Of a DNA stretch of 64,000 bases, positions 18,168 through 26,164 are shown piece by piece. The stretch is from NCBI RefSeq assembly GCF_013456555.2, contig NZ_CP059154.1, positions 3,534,001-3,598,000 of the forward strand, in the 5' to 3' direction. The stretch is from Natrinema zhouii (GTDB lineage: Archaea > Halobacteriota > Halobacteria > Halobacteriales > Natrialbaceae). A program made the translations under genes and the position numbers. Below the pieces are notes generated by a model, which saw only the letters and a program-made list of their open reading frames with translations, had not been told where the DNA came from and searched no databases. How positions within the stretch are numbered: the stretch's first letter is position 1; every line of letters starts with the position of its first letter.

Positions 18168-19190
18168 ATGCCGGCAATACGAACACGGGGACTCACGAAA
18201 CGCTACGGTGCCGGCGACGAGGCCGTCGTTGCGCTCGAGGGGCTCGACCTCGAGGTCGCGGAGGGGGAGGTATTCGGCTTTCTCGGGCCGAACGGCGCCG
18301 GGAAGACGACCACGATCGACCTGTTACTGGACTTCGTCCGACCGAGCGAGGGATCGGCGACCGTCCTCGGCTACGACGCGCAGGACGAGACGGACGCGGT
18401 CCGCGACCGCGTCGGGGTACTGCCGGAAGGGTTCGATCTCTGGGACCGCTCGTCGGGCTATCGCCACCTCGAGTTCGCGATCGACTCGCAGGACGGCGAG
18501 CGGGAGCCGGACGCGCTCCTGGAGCGGGTCGGCCTCGACCGGGACGACGGGCGGCGGCCGGTCGGAGACTACTCGAAGGGAATGCTCCAACGACTCGCGA
18601 TGGCGATGGCGCTCGCGGGCGACCCCGACGTGCTCATCCTCGACGAGCCGTCGGGCGGACTCGACCCGAACGGGATTCGGACGATGCAGGAAATCGTCCG
18701 CGAGGAGGCCGAGACCGGAACGACTGTCTTCTTCTCGAGTCACATCCTCGGGCAGGTCGCGGCGGTCTGTGACCGGGTCGGTATCCTCGACGACGGCGAA
18801 CTGGTCACCGTCGACACCATCGAGGGGCTTCGCGACGCGGCCGGCGTGGGATCGCGACTCGTCGTCGAGGTCGCCGGCGAACCCGGGGAGCCGATCGGCG
18901 ATCTGACGGCGGTCGAGGGCGTCACCGACGTCAGTCGCGCCGAAGACGGACTGCACGTCTCCTACACTGACCCGCGCGCCAAGGCGACGGTCGTCCACCG
19001 ACTCGTCGAGTCCGACGCGGCGGTGCTGGATTTCGATATCGAGGAAGCGACGCTCGAGGACCTGTTCGCGGCGTTTACCGGATCGGACTCGAGCCGCGAG
19101 ACCGATCGCCGAGCCGAGCGGGACGTGCGGGTCGAAACCGGGGGCGATGGGCCCGCGCTCGAGGCCGAATCGGAGGAGGTGGACCGATGA
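18168..19190 (+). CDS. ABC-2-type exporter ATPase
   Basis: A 340-residue ATPase of the NatA/CcmA/NosF type. Walker A GPNGAGKT (about 42-49), signature YSKGMLQRLAMA, Walker B VLILDEPSGGLDPNG and switch FFSSHILGQ are clear. A C-terminal accessory domain of about 90 residues carries a beta-alpha-beta pattern and an acidic tail. The TGA overlaps the ATG of the next gene, which encodes the membrane partner. The exported substrate is not deducible. Confidence 0.88.
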   Translation: MPAIRTRGLTKRYGAGDEAVVALEGLDLEVAEGEVFGFLGPNGAGKTTTIDLLLDFVRPSEGSATVLGYDAQDETDAVRDRVGVLPEGFDLWDRSSGYRHLEFAIDSQDGEREPDALLERVGLDRDDGRRPVGDYSKGMLQRLAMAMALAGDPDVLILDEPSGGLDPNGIRTMQEIVREEAETGTTVFFSSHILGQVAAVCDRVGILDDGELVTVDTIEGLRDAAGVGSRLVVEVAGEPGEPIGDLTAVEGVTDVSRAEDGLHVSYTDPRAKATVVHRLVESDAAVLDFDIEEATLEDLFAAFTGSDSSRETDRRAERDVRVETGGDGPALEAESEEVDR

Positions 19191-20083
19191 CCTGGGTCGC
19201 GATCGCGCGCAAAGATTTCGAGGACGTCGTGCGTTCGCGGATGGTCTGGGGGATCATCGCGGTCTTCCTGTTCCTGATGGGGATCGTGACGCTCGGCGCG
19301 TCGGCCCAGATCGAGGACCCGAGCGCGACGGACGTCATCTTCTTCTTCACGAACGTCGGCGGACAGATATTCGTCCCCATCATCGCGCTGGTCGTCGGCT
19401 ATATGGCGATCGTCGGGGAGCGTCAGTCCGGCAGCCTCCGGATCCTGTTCGGGCTCTCGCACAACCGCCGCGACGTGCTCTTCGGAAAGCTCGCGAGTCG
19501 AACCGGCGTCATCGTCGTCGCGACGCTCGTGGCCTGTGCGTTCGCCGCGGGCCTCATGATCGCCCTGTTCGGCTCGCTGCCCGTCCGGACGGTGCTGGGA
19601 TTCGTCGCCCTGACGCTCCTGCTCGGAGCCGCCTTCACCGCCATCGCCGTCGGCGTCTCGGCGATGACTGACACCCGAATGCGGGCGATGGGCGGCGCGA
19701 TCGGCAGCTACATCCTGTTTACCATGGTGTGGCACCCGCTGATCGCCGGCGTCCATTATCTGCTCGAGGGAGAACTCGTCGGGCTCGAGGCACCGGAGTG
19801 GTACCTCTTTGCGCTCCGGCTGAACCCGCTCGAGGCGTACAGACAGGCCATGAGCCTGCTGATCGATGGCTACGTGCCGGCGCTGGTCGGTTGGGAGAAC
19901 ATCGTCGAGGACGTTCCGCAGGGGGCGTTACAGGGCGAGGGGGTGCTCACAGTGTCGAACCGCGTCGCTGGGGAAGTACCGTTCTACCTGACGGAGTGGT
20001 TCGCCGCCGTCGTCCTGCTCGCGTGGATCGTCGTCCCGATCGCGATCGGCTATCGACGCTTCGAGCGAGCCGATCTGAACTAG
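19187..20083 (+). CDS. ABC-2-type exporter permease
   Basis: A 298-residue membrane protein with about six hydrophobic segments: one near the N-terminus (residues 20-40), one at 60-80, a cluster between 100 and 180 and one at the C-terminus. It begins with WVAIARKDFEDVVRSRMVW, the amphipathic entry helix found in NosY/ABC-2 permeases of haloarchaea, and contains GERQSGSLRILFGLSHNRRDVLFGK, the typical family loop. It pairs with the overlapping ATPase. Large loops between helices suggest extracytoplasmic contact, but no substrate can be named. Confidence 0.85.
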   Translation: MTWVAIARKDFEDVVRSRMVWGIIAVFLFLMGIVTLGASAQIEDPSATDVIFFFTNVGGQIFVPIIALVVGYMAIVGERQSGSLRILFGLSHNRRDVLFGKLASRTGVIVVATLVACAFAAGLMIALFGSLPVRTVLGFVALTLLLGAAFTAIAVGVSAMTDTRMRAMGGAIGSYILFTMVWHPLIAGVHYLLEGELVGLEAPEWYLFALRLNPLEAYRQAMSLLIDGYVPALVGWENIVEDVPQGALQGEGVLTVSNRVAGEVPFYLTEWFAAVVLLAWIVVPIAIGYRRFERADLN

Positions 20084-20140
20084 CCACCCGCTCTCGTATC
20101 TAATGACCCACGCGACGACCGCTCGCTTCGCTCGACGCTC

Positions 20141-20186
20141 GTTATTGAACCGCTGAAGGGTATCGGGAGGTAAATTTGAACCACGC
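20141..20186. repeat. Partial duplicate of the tRNA-iMet 3' end and its flank
   Basis: This stretch matches the 3' end and downstream flank of the tRNA gene at 20302-20376 with about 36 of 46 identities, in the same orientation (shared core CGGGAGGTA then ATTTGAAC). The copy lacks the rest of a tRNA. It looks like the scar of a tRNA-targeted integration or a slipped duplication. Confidence 0.5.
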
Positions 20187-20224
20187 CGTCACCCTCGCTA
20201 CGCTCGGGTGCCGTCTGGTTCAAA
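20177..20224. repeat. Inverted repeat next to the tRNA duplicate
   Basis: TTTGAACCA at the left end is exactly inverted as TGGTTCAAA at the right end, and a second CACCC/GGGTG stem is nested inside. A further pair, TTTTCACGGATTCA (near 20240) and TGAATCCGTGAAAA (near 20287), follows. These hairpins would lie in the 3' trailer of the minus-strand tRNA transcript and could serve in processing or termination. Confidence 0.45.
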
Positions 20225-20301
20225 CTACCACTAAACTATTTTCACGGATTCAGTACTCCCTCCTCGTCACACTCGTCGGTCGTCGTTGAATCCGTGAAAA
20301 G

Positions 20302-20376
20302 TAGCGGGAGGTAGATTTGAACTACCGGTCTGCGGGTTATGAGCCCGCCGGAATCTCCTGGCTATCCCATCCCGCT
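20302..20376 (-). tRNA. Initiator tRNA-Met (CAT)
   Basis: Read on the minus strand, the 75 nt fold as a cloverleaf: acceptor AGCGGGA pairing with TCCCGCT plus discriminator A, an anticodon stem GCGGG/CCCGC around loop CTCATAA (anticodon CAT), and a T-arm GGTAG-TTCAAAT-CTACC. The A1-U72 end pair and three stacked G-C pairs next to the anticodon loop are the hallmarks of archaeal initiator tRNA rather than elongator. No intron is present. A TATA-like CTTAAC on the minus strand near 20403 fits as promoter. CCA is not encoded. Confidence 0.9.
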
Positions 20377-20442
20377 ATCACATCATATCCGAGTGCGCTA
20401 GTTAAGGGTTGTGATTCGGTTGCCGTATGCGGGTTTCTACCG

Positions 20443-20889
20443 CTACTCTTGATGGACTTGCCACGTGTAGAGACTCTCACAGGTGTAATTGACGAAGAAG
20501 CCGACGCCCATCCCGGCCCCGTTTGCCAGCATATACCAGATGCCGAACTGCCGAACTAGCAACTCGAGTATCGCCAGCGTGACGAGAAACCCACCCAACC
20601 GAACTACGTTCGAGCGGAGGAACCGCCGTCCCAGTGCTCGTAACCCGACCTCGCCGTAGCTCGCGAACGTCCACCGTTCGTTGATTACGAAGATGACCAC
20701 GATACCGAATTCCCAGGAAAAGAGCTTCGCGACCGGCCGTCCGAGTGACGTGGTCTCGACGAGCAAAAAGAGAACGGCGATATCGACGGTTGCACCGACG
20801 AGTCCGACGCCGACGAACTGGCGAAACCGGGTCGTTGAGCGCAGCGCACGGACCCGCATCCGGACGGCATCTACGAGCGAATCAGTCAT
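20443..20889 (-). CDS. GtrA-family membrane protein
   Basis: A 148-residue protein with four predicted helices in the GtrA pattern. RFRQFVGVGLVGATVDIAVLF opens the domain, followed by FSWEFGIVVIFVINERWTF and the ending GVGFFVNYTCESLYTW. GtrA proteins help move polyprenyl-linked sugars or take part in cell-surface polysaccharide synthesis. The reading frame extends about 39 codons upstream, but the ATG at 20889 begins the conserved part. No glycosyltransferase sits beside it here, so its partner is elsewhere. Confidence 0.82.
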   Translation of the reverse strand: MTDSLVDAVRMRVRALRSTTRFRQFVGVGLVGATVDIAVLFLLVETTSLGRPVAKLFSWEFGIVVIFVINERWTFASYGEVGLRALGRRFLRSNVVRLGGFLVTLAILELLVRQFGIWYMLANGAGMGVGFFVNYTCESLYTWQVHQE

Positions 20890-21030
20890 ATCGGTCTCGA
20901 GCGTATCCACCACTGTCGACGCCGCCGATTTCCCTCTTGCGGTCGCCGCGTAGAAGTGACAACGTTGGAATAAAACGGTCGGACGACGGGCCACGATATC
21001 TGGCACGTTCGCCGGCGCGGAGCGACGAGC

Positions 21031-21309
21031 TCAGATCGCGAGATCGCTCTTCGCTCGGACGACTTCAACGTCCTCGGCGTCGACGCGGTCGACATCGAGG
21101 AAGTGCGGCGTGAAGTTTCGTTTCTCGTAGTCCTCGAACTCGTCTTCGGCACCGACGGTACACCAGAGCTGGACCCGGTCGGGACCGTGGTACTCGCCGT
21201 TTCTGTTGATCCCGAAACAGACCACCTCCGATTCCCCCTCCGCCGCCTCGTATCGGATGATGGCCCCGTTTCGAATGCCGGGATCCCCGTGGATGATAAG
21301 TTGCTTCAT
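21031..21309 (-). CDS. HAH_0734-like conserved haloarchaeal protein
   Basis: A 92-residue acidic protein starting MKQLIIHGDPGIRNGAIIRYE and containing HGPDRVQLWCTVG, the pattern I associate with the haloarchaea-restricted HAH_0734 family. It looks like a small all-beta domain with a charged C-terminal helix, and has no signal or membrane segment. Function is unknown. It is divergent from the ribosomal protein operon, with about 130 bp between the starts. The family name is from memory and should be treated as moderate confidence. Confidence 0.65.
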   Translation of the reverse strand: MKQLIIHGDPGIRNGAIIRYEAAEGESEVVCFGINRNGEYHGPDRVQLWCTVGAEDEFEDYEKRNFTPHFLDVDRVDAEDVEVVRAKSDLAI

Positions 21310-21398
21310 AGCTCCGGTTTCACAGGAGAGCGGATTAAACGCTTCGGAGGCCTCTGGGACGACAACTGGCCTTTCGAACGACAGCGAACCAAACGGGT

Positions 21399-21405
21399 TA
21401 TAAAC
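21399..21405 (+). promoter_or_regulatory. TATA box of the L44e-S27e-aIF2alpha-Nop10 operon
   Basis: TTATAAA is a good archaeal TATA box about 38 bp before the L44e ATG, predicting a short 5' leader of about 10 nt. Confidence 0.5.
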
Positions 21406-21439
21406 GGCGCTATCTTAGGCCACGGCAAGTGAGATAACT

Positions 21440-21721
21440 ATGCAGATGCCACGCCGATTCAATACGTACTGTCCGCACTGCAACGAACATCACGAACACG
21501 AAGTCGAAAAGTCCCGAACGGGTCGCTCGAGCGGCATGAAATGGGACGCTCGCCGTACCCGACGGAACAGTTCCTCGATCGGGAACTCCGGCCGTTTCTC
21601 GAAGGTACCCGGTGGCGAGAAGCCGACCAAGAAGACCGACCTCAAATACCGATGCAGCGAGTGCGGCAAGGCCCACCTCCGCGAGGGATGGCGCGCCGGC
21701 CGACTCGAGTTCCAGGAGTGA
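21440..21721 (+). CDS. rpl44e: 50S ribosomal protein L44e
   Basis: A 93-residue large-subunit ribosomal protein near the tRNA E-site. It starts [24 protein letters not shown] and carries two zinc-binding pairs, CPHC (about 11-14) and CSEC (about 74-77), separated by the basic, Gly/Ser-rich stretch typical of L44e/L36a-like proteins. An ATG two codons later is an alternative start. First gene of a five-gene translation operon; S27e follows after 5 bp, the usual archaeal order. Confidence 0.95.
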   Translation: MQMPRRFNTYCPHCNEHHEHEVEKSRTGRSSGMKWDARRTRRNSSSIGNSGRFSKVPGGEKPTKKTDLKYRCSECGKAHLREGWRAGRLEFQE

Positions 21722-21726
21722 TACCA

Positions 21727-21900
21727 ATGGCAGGAAATTTCTACAGCGTTCGATGCAGTGACTGCGAGAACGAACAGACCGTCTTCGGCAAGGCCTCCTC
21801 GGAGGTCGCCTGTGCCGTCTGTGGCACGACGCTCGTGCGACCGACCGGCGGCAAAGCCGAAATCGAACACGAAATCCTCGAAACAGTCGAGTCACGATGA
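21727..21900 (+). CDS. rps27e: 30S ribosomal protein S27e
   Basis: A 57-residue zinc-ribbon small-subunit protein: [21 protein letters not shown] with the first Cys pair, and [20 protein letters not shown] with the second. The length is normal for haloarchaeal S27e. Its stop overlaps the ATG of aIF2-alpha by 4 bp. The frame is open further upstream through the L44e gene, but the ATG at 21727 begins the conserved sequence and follows the L44e stop directly. Confidence 0.95.
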   Translation: MAGNFYSVRCSDCENEQTVFGKASSEVACAVCGTTLVRPTGGKAEIEHEILETVESR

Positions 21901-22697
21901 AGTACAGCGGCTGGCCCGATCCCGGCGAACTCGTCGTCGGCAAGATCGACGAAATCGAGGACTTCGGCGTCTTCGTCGATCTCGAGGAGTACGAGGACAA
22001 GCGCGGACTGATCCACATCTCCGAGGTCGCGAGCGGCTGGATCAAAAACACCCGTGACCACGTCCGAGAGGGTCAGATCGCCGTCTGTAAGGTCCTCGAC
22101 GTCGACGAGAGCTCCCAGCAGATCGACCTCTCGCTCAAAGACGTCAACGACCACCAGCGCTCCGATAAGATTCAGGAGTGGAAAAACGAGCAGAAGGCCG
22201 ACAACTGGATGGAACTCGCCTTCGGCGAGGAGATCGAGGACGAGGACTACACCGCGATCGCCAACGAACTGATCGCCATCCACGGCGGGCTCTACGAGGG
22301 CTTCAAGCAGGCTGCGATCCACGGCGAGGAGGCGCTCGAGGACACCGACCTCGACGACGACGAGATCGAATCGATCGTCGAAACGGCTCGCGAGAACGTC
22401 TCGGTGCCGTACGTCAACGTCACCGGCTACGTCGACCTCTCGAACCCCACCGACACCGGGGTCGACGGGATTCGCGAGGCGCTCGAAGCGGCCGAAGGAA
22501 ACGGCGAGATCCCCGAGGAAGTCGACCTCGAGGTGAGCTACGTCGGTGCGCCCGAGTACCGGATCAAAGTGAAGGCACCGAACTACAAGACCGCCGAATC
22601 CCACCTCGAAGAGAGCGCACAGCGAGCGGTCACCGCGATCGAAGGCCACGGCGGCACCGGGCAGTACCACCGCGATCGCCGGACCGACGACGAATAA
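21897..22697 (+). CDS. eif2a: Translation initiation factor aIF2 subunit alpha
   Basis: A 266-residue alpha subunit of the heterotrimeric aIF2 that delivers initiator Met-tRNA to the ribosome. The S1 RNA-binding domain occupies about residues 8-85 ([24 protein letters not shown]...[13 protein letters not shown]), followed by the helical middle domain and the alpha-beta C-terminal domain that binds aIF2-gamma. The gene sits between S27e and Nop10, as in most euryarchaea; only 6 bp separate it from nop10. Confidence 0.95.
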   Translation: MKYSGWPDPGELVVGKIDEIEDFGVFVDLEEYEDKRGLIHISEVASGWIKNTRDHVREGQIAVCKVLDVDESSQQIDLSLKDVNDHQRSDKIQEWKNEQKADNWMELAFGEEIEDEDYTAIANELIAIHGGLYEGFKQAAIHGEEALEDTDLDDDEIESIVETARENVSVPYVNVTGYVDLSNPTDTGVDGIREALEAAEGNGEIPEEVDLEVSYVGAPEYRIKVKAPNYKTAESHLEESAQRAVTAIEGHGGTGQYHRDRRTDDE

Positions 22698-22703
22698 CGA
22701 CCG

Positions 22704-22883
22704 ATGAAATCCGACATCCGGGTGTGTTCGGCGTGGCACGAGGCCCACGACCGCCCGGTGTACACCCTTTCTGAGAGCTGTCCCGACTGCGGTGCCGAGA
22801 CGGCGAACAGCGCGCCGGCACCGTTCGATCCGACCGATCCCCACGGCGAGTACCGACGCGCTCTTAAACGTCGCAACCGCTGA
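22704..22883 (+). CDS. nop10: H/ACA RNP component Nop10
   Basis: A 59-residue protein of the box H/ACA RNA-guided pseudouridylation complex, bridging Cbf5 and L7Ae. The conserved C-terminal signature PAPFDPTDPHGEYRRALKRR is clear. The zinc-ribbon half retains one pair (CPDC, about 26-29); the first pair found in most archaea is reduced to a single Cys followed by SAWH, which appears to be a haloarchaeal trait. Flanked by 6-bp gaps on both sides within the operon. Confidence 0.9.
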   Translation: MKSDIRVCSAWHEAHDRPVYTLSESCPDCGAETANSAPAPFDPTDPHGEYRRALKRRNR

Positions 22884-22889
22884 TACGGT

Positions 22890-23657
22890 ATGGACGAACT
22901 CGAGATCGATGTCGTCGCCGAGGTCGAACTGGACGACCCCGTTCTCGTCGAGGGGTTGCCGGGGGTCGGACACGTCGGCACCCTCGCCGTCGAGCACTTG
23001 CTCGAGGAACTCGAGGGCGAGAGCACGCTCGTGCGACGGATCTACTCTCGGGAGTTCCCGCCACAGGTGAGCGTCGAGGACGGCGTCTCGGAGCTGACCT
23101 GTGCGGAGCTCTACGCCGTCGAGGTTCCCGAGGGCCGTGATCTGCTTCTGTTGACGGGCGACCATCAGGCCCAGAGCAACGACGGCCACTACACGCTCAC
23201 CGACGCCTTCCTCGACGTCGCCGAGGAGTTCGGCGCGACCGAAGTATACGCGCTCGGCGGCGTGCCGACCGGCGAACTCATCGACGAGTACGCCGTCGTC
23301 GGTGCCGTCAGCGACGAATCGCTGCTCGAGGCGCTCGAGGACGCGGGCGTCGAGTTCCGCGAGGACGAACCCGCCGGCGGCATCGTCGGCGTCTCCGGCC
23401 TCCTGCTCGGACTGGGCGAGCGCCGCGGCTTCGAGGCGACCTGCCTGATGGGCGAGACCAGCGGCTATCTGGTCGATCCCAAGAGCGCCCGCGCGGTCCT
23501 CGAGGTCCTCGAGGAGATGCTTGGCTTCGACCTCGAGTACGAGTCACTCGACGAACGAGCCGACGAGATGGAGGAAGTCATCGGCAAGATTCAGGAGATG
23601 GAACAGCAACAGCAGATGGACGTGCCGACGGACGACGATCTGCGATACATCGGGTAA
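22890..23657 (+). CDS. PAC2-family (proteasome assembly chaperone-like) protein
   Basis: A 255-residue protein of the PAC2/PbaB family. DPVLVEGLPGVGHVGTLAVEHLL near the N-terminus and YALGGVPTGELIDEYAVVG and GIVGVSGLLLGLGERRGFEATCLMGETSGYLVDP in the centre are family hallmarks. A C-terminal coiled segment with Glu/Met/Gln repeats leads to the end DDLRYIG. Archaeal relatives bind the 20S proteasome through a C-terminal hydrophobic-Tyr-X tail; here Tyr is third from the end rather than second, so that interaction is uncertain. Last gene of the operon. Confidence 0.85.
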   Translation: MDELEIDVVAEVELDDPVLVEGLPGVGHVGTLAVEHLLEELEGESTLVRRIYSREFPPQVSVEDGVSELTCAELYAVEVPEGRDLLLLTGDHQAQSNDGHYTLTDAFLDVAEEFGATEVYALGGVPTGELIDEYAVVGAVSDESLLEALEDAGVEFREDEPAGGIVGVSGLLLGLGERRGFEATCLMGETSGYLVDPKSARAVLEVLEEMLGFDLEYESLDERADEMEEVIGKIQEMEQQQQMDVPTDDDLRYIG

Positions 23658-23714
23658 CGCCATCGCGTCGCTCTCTGTTGGAGCTGCGTCCGATCGCGCT
23701 TCCGTTCCGCTGGA

Positions 23715-24065
23715 CTACGAGAAACGAGAGAGCGGTGGCTCTGGCGGCCACTCGTCGAGTTCCTCGGCGGCCGCGAACAGCACGTCGACGCTCGGGTCGT
23801 CGGCGAGCGTGACCGTTCCGTCGCTCCAGTCGACGTCGATTACGCCCTGCTCGAGCAGGGAGGGGAGGTGAATGTGGACTGTTCGGACGCGAGCACGGTC
23901 GATTTCTGGAAGAGAGATCTTCTCGCTCGTCGTTCGGTGTCTCCGAGCGGCGATCCGTCGTGAGAGTTCTCCGATGGTACTCTCGCCGTTCCGTTCGCGG
24001 AGTTCGTAGAGAAGGTACTGACGGTCGACGCTGGCGAGCACTCTGAATGCCTCCGTCGGCTCCAT
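23715..24065 (-). CDS. DUF7344-like haloarchaeal HTH protein
   Basis: A 116-residue winged-helix-like protein: AFRVLASVDRQYLLYELRERNGESTIGELSRRI gives the recognition-type helices, and RVRTVHIHLPSLLEQGVIDVDWSDGTVTL the wing. This layout is common in haloarchaeal regulators annotated with DUF7344. No membrane helix. The ATG at 24065 is used; an in-frame TTG five codons upstream is possible. Convergent with the PAC2-family gene. Its target is unknown. Confidence 0.72.
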   Translation of the reverse strand: MEPTEAFRVLASVDRQYLLYELRERNGESTIGELSRRIAARRHRTTSEKISLPEIDRARVRTVHIHLPSLLEQGVIDVDWSDGTVTLADDPSVDVLFAAAEELDEWPPEPPLSRFS

Positions 24066-24157
24066 ACGATTGCTACTCAAATGGAAGCCACTCGTCGAGA
24101 AAGGGACACCGCCTAAAGGCGTTGGACGCTGCTCCCGTCGCGCGGGCGGCGGGACAG

Positions 24158-24937
24158 TCAGCCCTCGAGCACTTCGTAGGAGACGTCGGCGTCTCGGAGG
24201 GCGTCCGTGACCCGCCCGACCTCGTTGGTCGTGGCGACCGTGGTCACCGCGAGGCCGCGTTCGGCACCGTCGGCAGCGACCGCACCGGCCGCGAACGTGA
24301 CCGCCGGATCGGTGCCGACCTGTCGACAGGCGACGACCGCCTCGACCCCGGCTGCGACGACGAGGTCGGCGCTTTCGCAGTGCTCGGAGACGGTCTCCGA
24401 ATCGGCCGCTCGGCTGCCACCGGTCCGTACCGCGGGTACCTGCAGGACGGTGACCGAACCGGGCTCGAGGTCCATGACGCCCTCGAAGCTCGTGACGCCG
24501 ACGTCGGTGCCGGCCTCGGCGTCGGTGGTCGCGACGCCGGTCGCCGGTCCCTCACCGCCCGGAGTCGCGTGGAGGAGTCCGTCCCTGACCGAGAGCGAGA
24601 CGGTGTCGCCCTCGTCGATATCGTCGGTCGCGATGTAGGCGGCCTCGCTCATCGCGCCGAGGACGTCCCCGGTGACGTGGTCGGCGAAGCGGCGAACGTC
24701 GTCCGCGGTCCGAAAGAGCCAGTCGACGCCTTCGTTGGTGACGCGGTATCTGGATCGGCCCTCCTTCTCGACGAGCCCCTCGTCGACGAGTTCGCGGATG
24801 TACTCGCTGACTGCCTGGCTCGTGACGCCGACTTCCTCGGCGATCTCCCCCTGGCTGACCGCGGGCTGGCGCTCGGCGATCTGCACGAGGATCCGAAACC
24901 GCGTCGCGGCCCGTTTGTTGTCGAGGACGTCGACCAT
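24158..24937 (-). CDS. HTH transcription regulator (DUF7839-like), divergent from archaeosortase
   Basis: A 259-residue regulator. Residues about 1-75 form a MarR/TrmB-like winged helix (FRILVQIAERQPAVSQGEIAEEVGVTSQAVSEYIRELVDEGLVEKE) followed by a short helical linker. The remaining 180 residues form two alpha-beta segments resembling small-molecule-binding or regulatory domains (DUF7839-like, from memory). The start MVDVLDNKRAATRFR at 24937 is where conserved sequence begins; nine upstream codons are in frame. Only about 110 bp separate it from the archaeosortase gene on the other strand, so shared regulation is plausible. Confidence 0.75.
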   Translation of the reverse strand: MVDVLDNKRAATRFRILVQIAERQPAVSQGEIAEEVGVTSQAVSEYIRELVDEGLVEKEGRSRYRVTNEGVDWLFRTADDVRRFADHVTGDVLGAMSEAAYIATDDIDEGDTVSLSVRDGLLHATPGGEGPATGVATTDAEAGTDVGVTSFEGVMDLEPGSVTVLQVPAVRTGGSRAADSETVSEHCESADLVVAAGVEAVVACRQVGTDPAVTFAAGAVAADGAERGLAVTTVATTNEVGRVTDALRDADVSYEVLEG

Positions 24938-25048
24938 ACGGCTACTGTCTCGCGAGCGCGGCAAAAAGGTACGCGGTCGCGCGGTCGCAGTCAGCGTCGG
25001 ATCGAGGCGTCAAGTTGATAGCCGGAGAGTCCGTCGGATTGAGTGAAT

Positions 25049-26164
25049 ATGCCGGCCCTACCAGCGACGACCGCCGCGAGCACGGGGGTCGTCGATCCCG
25101 CGGCGACGGGATCCGCGACGTTCCTCGCTTCGACTGCCGGATCCGTTCCGCTAGCGGACTCGCTCGCGTGGATCGCGATCGGCGCGTTCGTCGCGGCGAT
25201 GGTCCTCGAGTGGCGCGGTGCCGTCGATCCCGCGCGATACCTCGCCGCGGGCGCCTGGGTCGTCTTCGGCGTCTTCTGGCTGACGATGGTCCCCCACTAC
25301 TACCTCGAGGTCAAGAGCCCTATCCAAACGCTGCTGACGATCGCCGCGTTGCCGCTGTGTGCCTACGCGGGCTACCTGCTCGTCCGGGGCCGCGAGTCGC
25401 TGCTCTTGCTCTCGAAAGCGGTCGCGTTCATGGGACTCATCTATCTGCCGGCCGAGACGATCCCGTTCGTTCGCACCTGGCTGATCGAGACGACCGCATC
25501 CCAGACCCATTTCGGGATGGAACTGCTGGGGCACAGCCCCGGCATCGAAGAGGGTTCGAACGGCTACCAGAGCCGCTTCGCCTTCGATCCCGACGAGACG
25601 GTCACCGGTCGAACGACCTACATCATCATGTCCTGTACCGGGATCGGCAGCATGGCCATCTTCGGCGGGCTGATCGCGTCGGTCAAGGCGCCGCTCAAAC
25701 GGAAGATCGTCCCGTTCGCGCTCGCCATCGGGGTCATCTGGTTTCTCAATCTCGTCCGGAACGTCTTCATCGGCCTGGCCTCGCCGTGGGGCTGGTTCCA
25801 GCAGGACGTCCTCGTCTACGTCGTCACGGAGTTCATGGGTGCGCCCGCCGACCGGACCTCCTATATCGTCGCCCACAACTTCATCGCCCAGTCGCTGTCG
25901 ATCGTCGCGCTGCTGGGGATCACCTACCTGGTCGTCCGCCTCCTCCCCGAAGTCTTCGAGCCCCTCGAGGAGGTCCTCTACATCCTGACGGGCACGGAGT
26001 ACGACCTCGCGGACGCGCTCGGTCAGGAACCGCGTTCCGTCGGCGGCTCGGATACGGTCGCCGCGCCCGAATCGACTTCCGACACCGGTGACACGCCCGA
26101 TCCCGGCGTCACCGACCCCGATGTCGACCCCGAGTCCGCATCGGGCGAAACGGACGATGACTGA
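25049..26164 (+). CDS. artA: Archaeosortase A
   Basis: A 371-residue polytopic membrane transpeptidase-like enzyme that cleaves PGF-CTERM proteins and links them to a lipid anchor, processing surface glycoproteins. About eight hydrophobic helices are seen between residues 40 and 305. The catalytic Cys196 lies in IIMSCTGIGSM, Arg237 in NLVRNVFIGLASPWGWF, and a third conserved block ADRTSYIVAHNF holds Arg269 and His276. The 60-residue hydrophilic C-terminal tail is acidic. The ATG at 25049 is preferred over the GTG two codons upstream. Its stop overlaps the start of the phosphoesterase gene. Confidence 0.9.
   Translation: MPALPATTAASTGVVDPAATGSATFLASTAGSVPLADSLAWIAIGAFVAAMVLEWRGAVDPARYLAAGAWVVFGVFWLTMVPHYYLEVKSPIQTLLTIAALPLCAYAGYLLVRGRESLLLLSKAVAFMGLIYLPAETIPFVRTWLIETTASQTHFGMELLGHSPGIEEGSNGYQSRFAFDPDETVTGRTTYIIMSCTGIGSMAIFGGLIASVKAPLKRKIVPFALAIGVIWFLNLVRNVFIGLASPWGWFQQDVLVYVVTEFMGAPADRTSYIVAHNFIAQSLSIVALLGITYLVVRLLPEVFEPLEEVLYILTGTEYDLADALGQEPRSVGGSDTVAAPESTSDTGDTPDPGVTDPDVDPESASGETDDD

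Noticed and set aside
20443..21006. The long form of the GtrA-like protein starting at 21006
   Set aside because: The extra 39 residues have no similarity to the family and would put the first helix far from the N-terminus; the ATG at 20889 is better.
21741..23189. A 482-codon frame on the minus strand across S27e, aIF2-alpha, Nop10 and part of the PAC2-family gene
   Set aside because: It covers four confident translation genes and has no recognisable domain.
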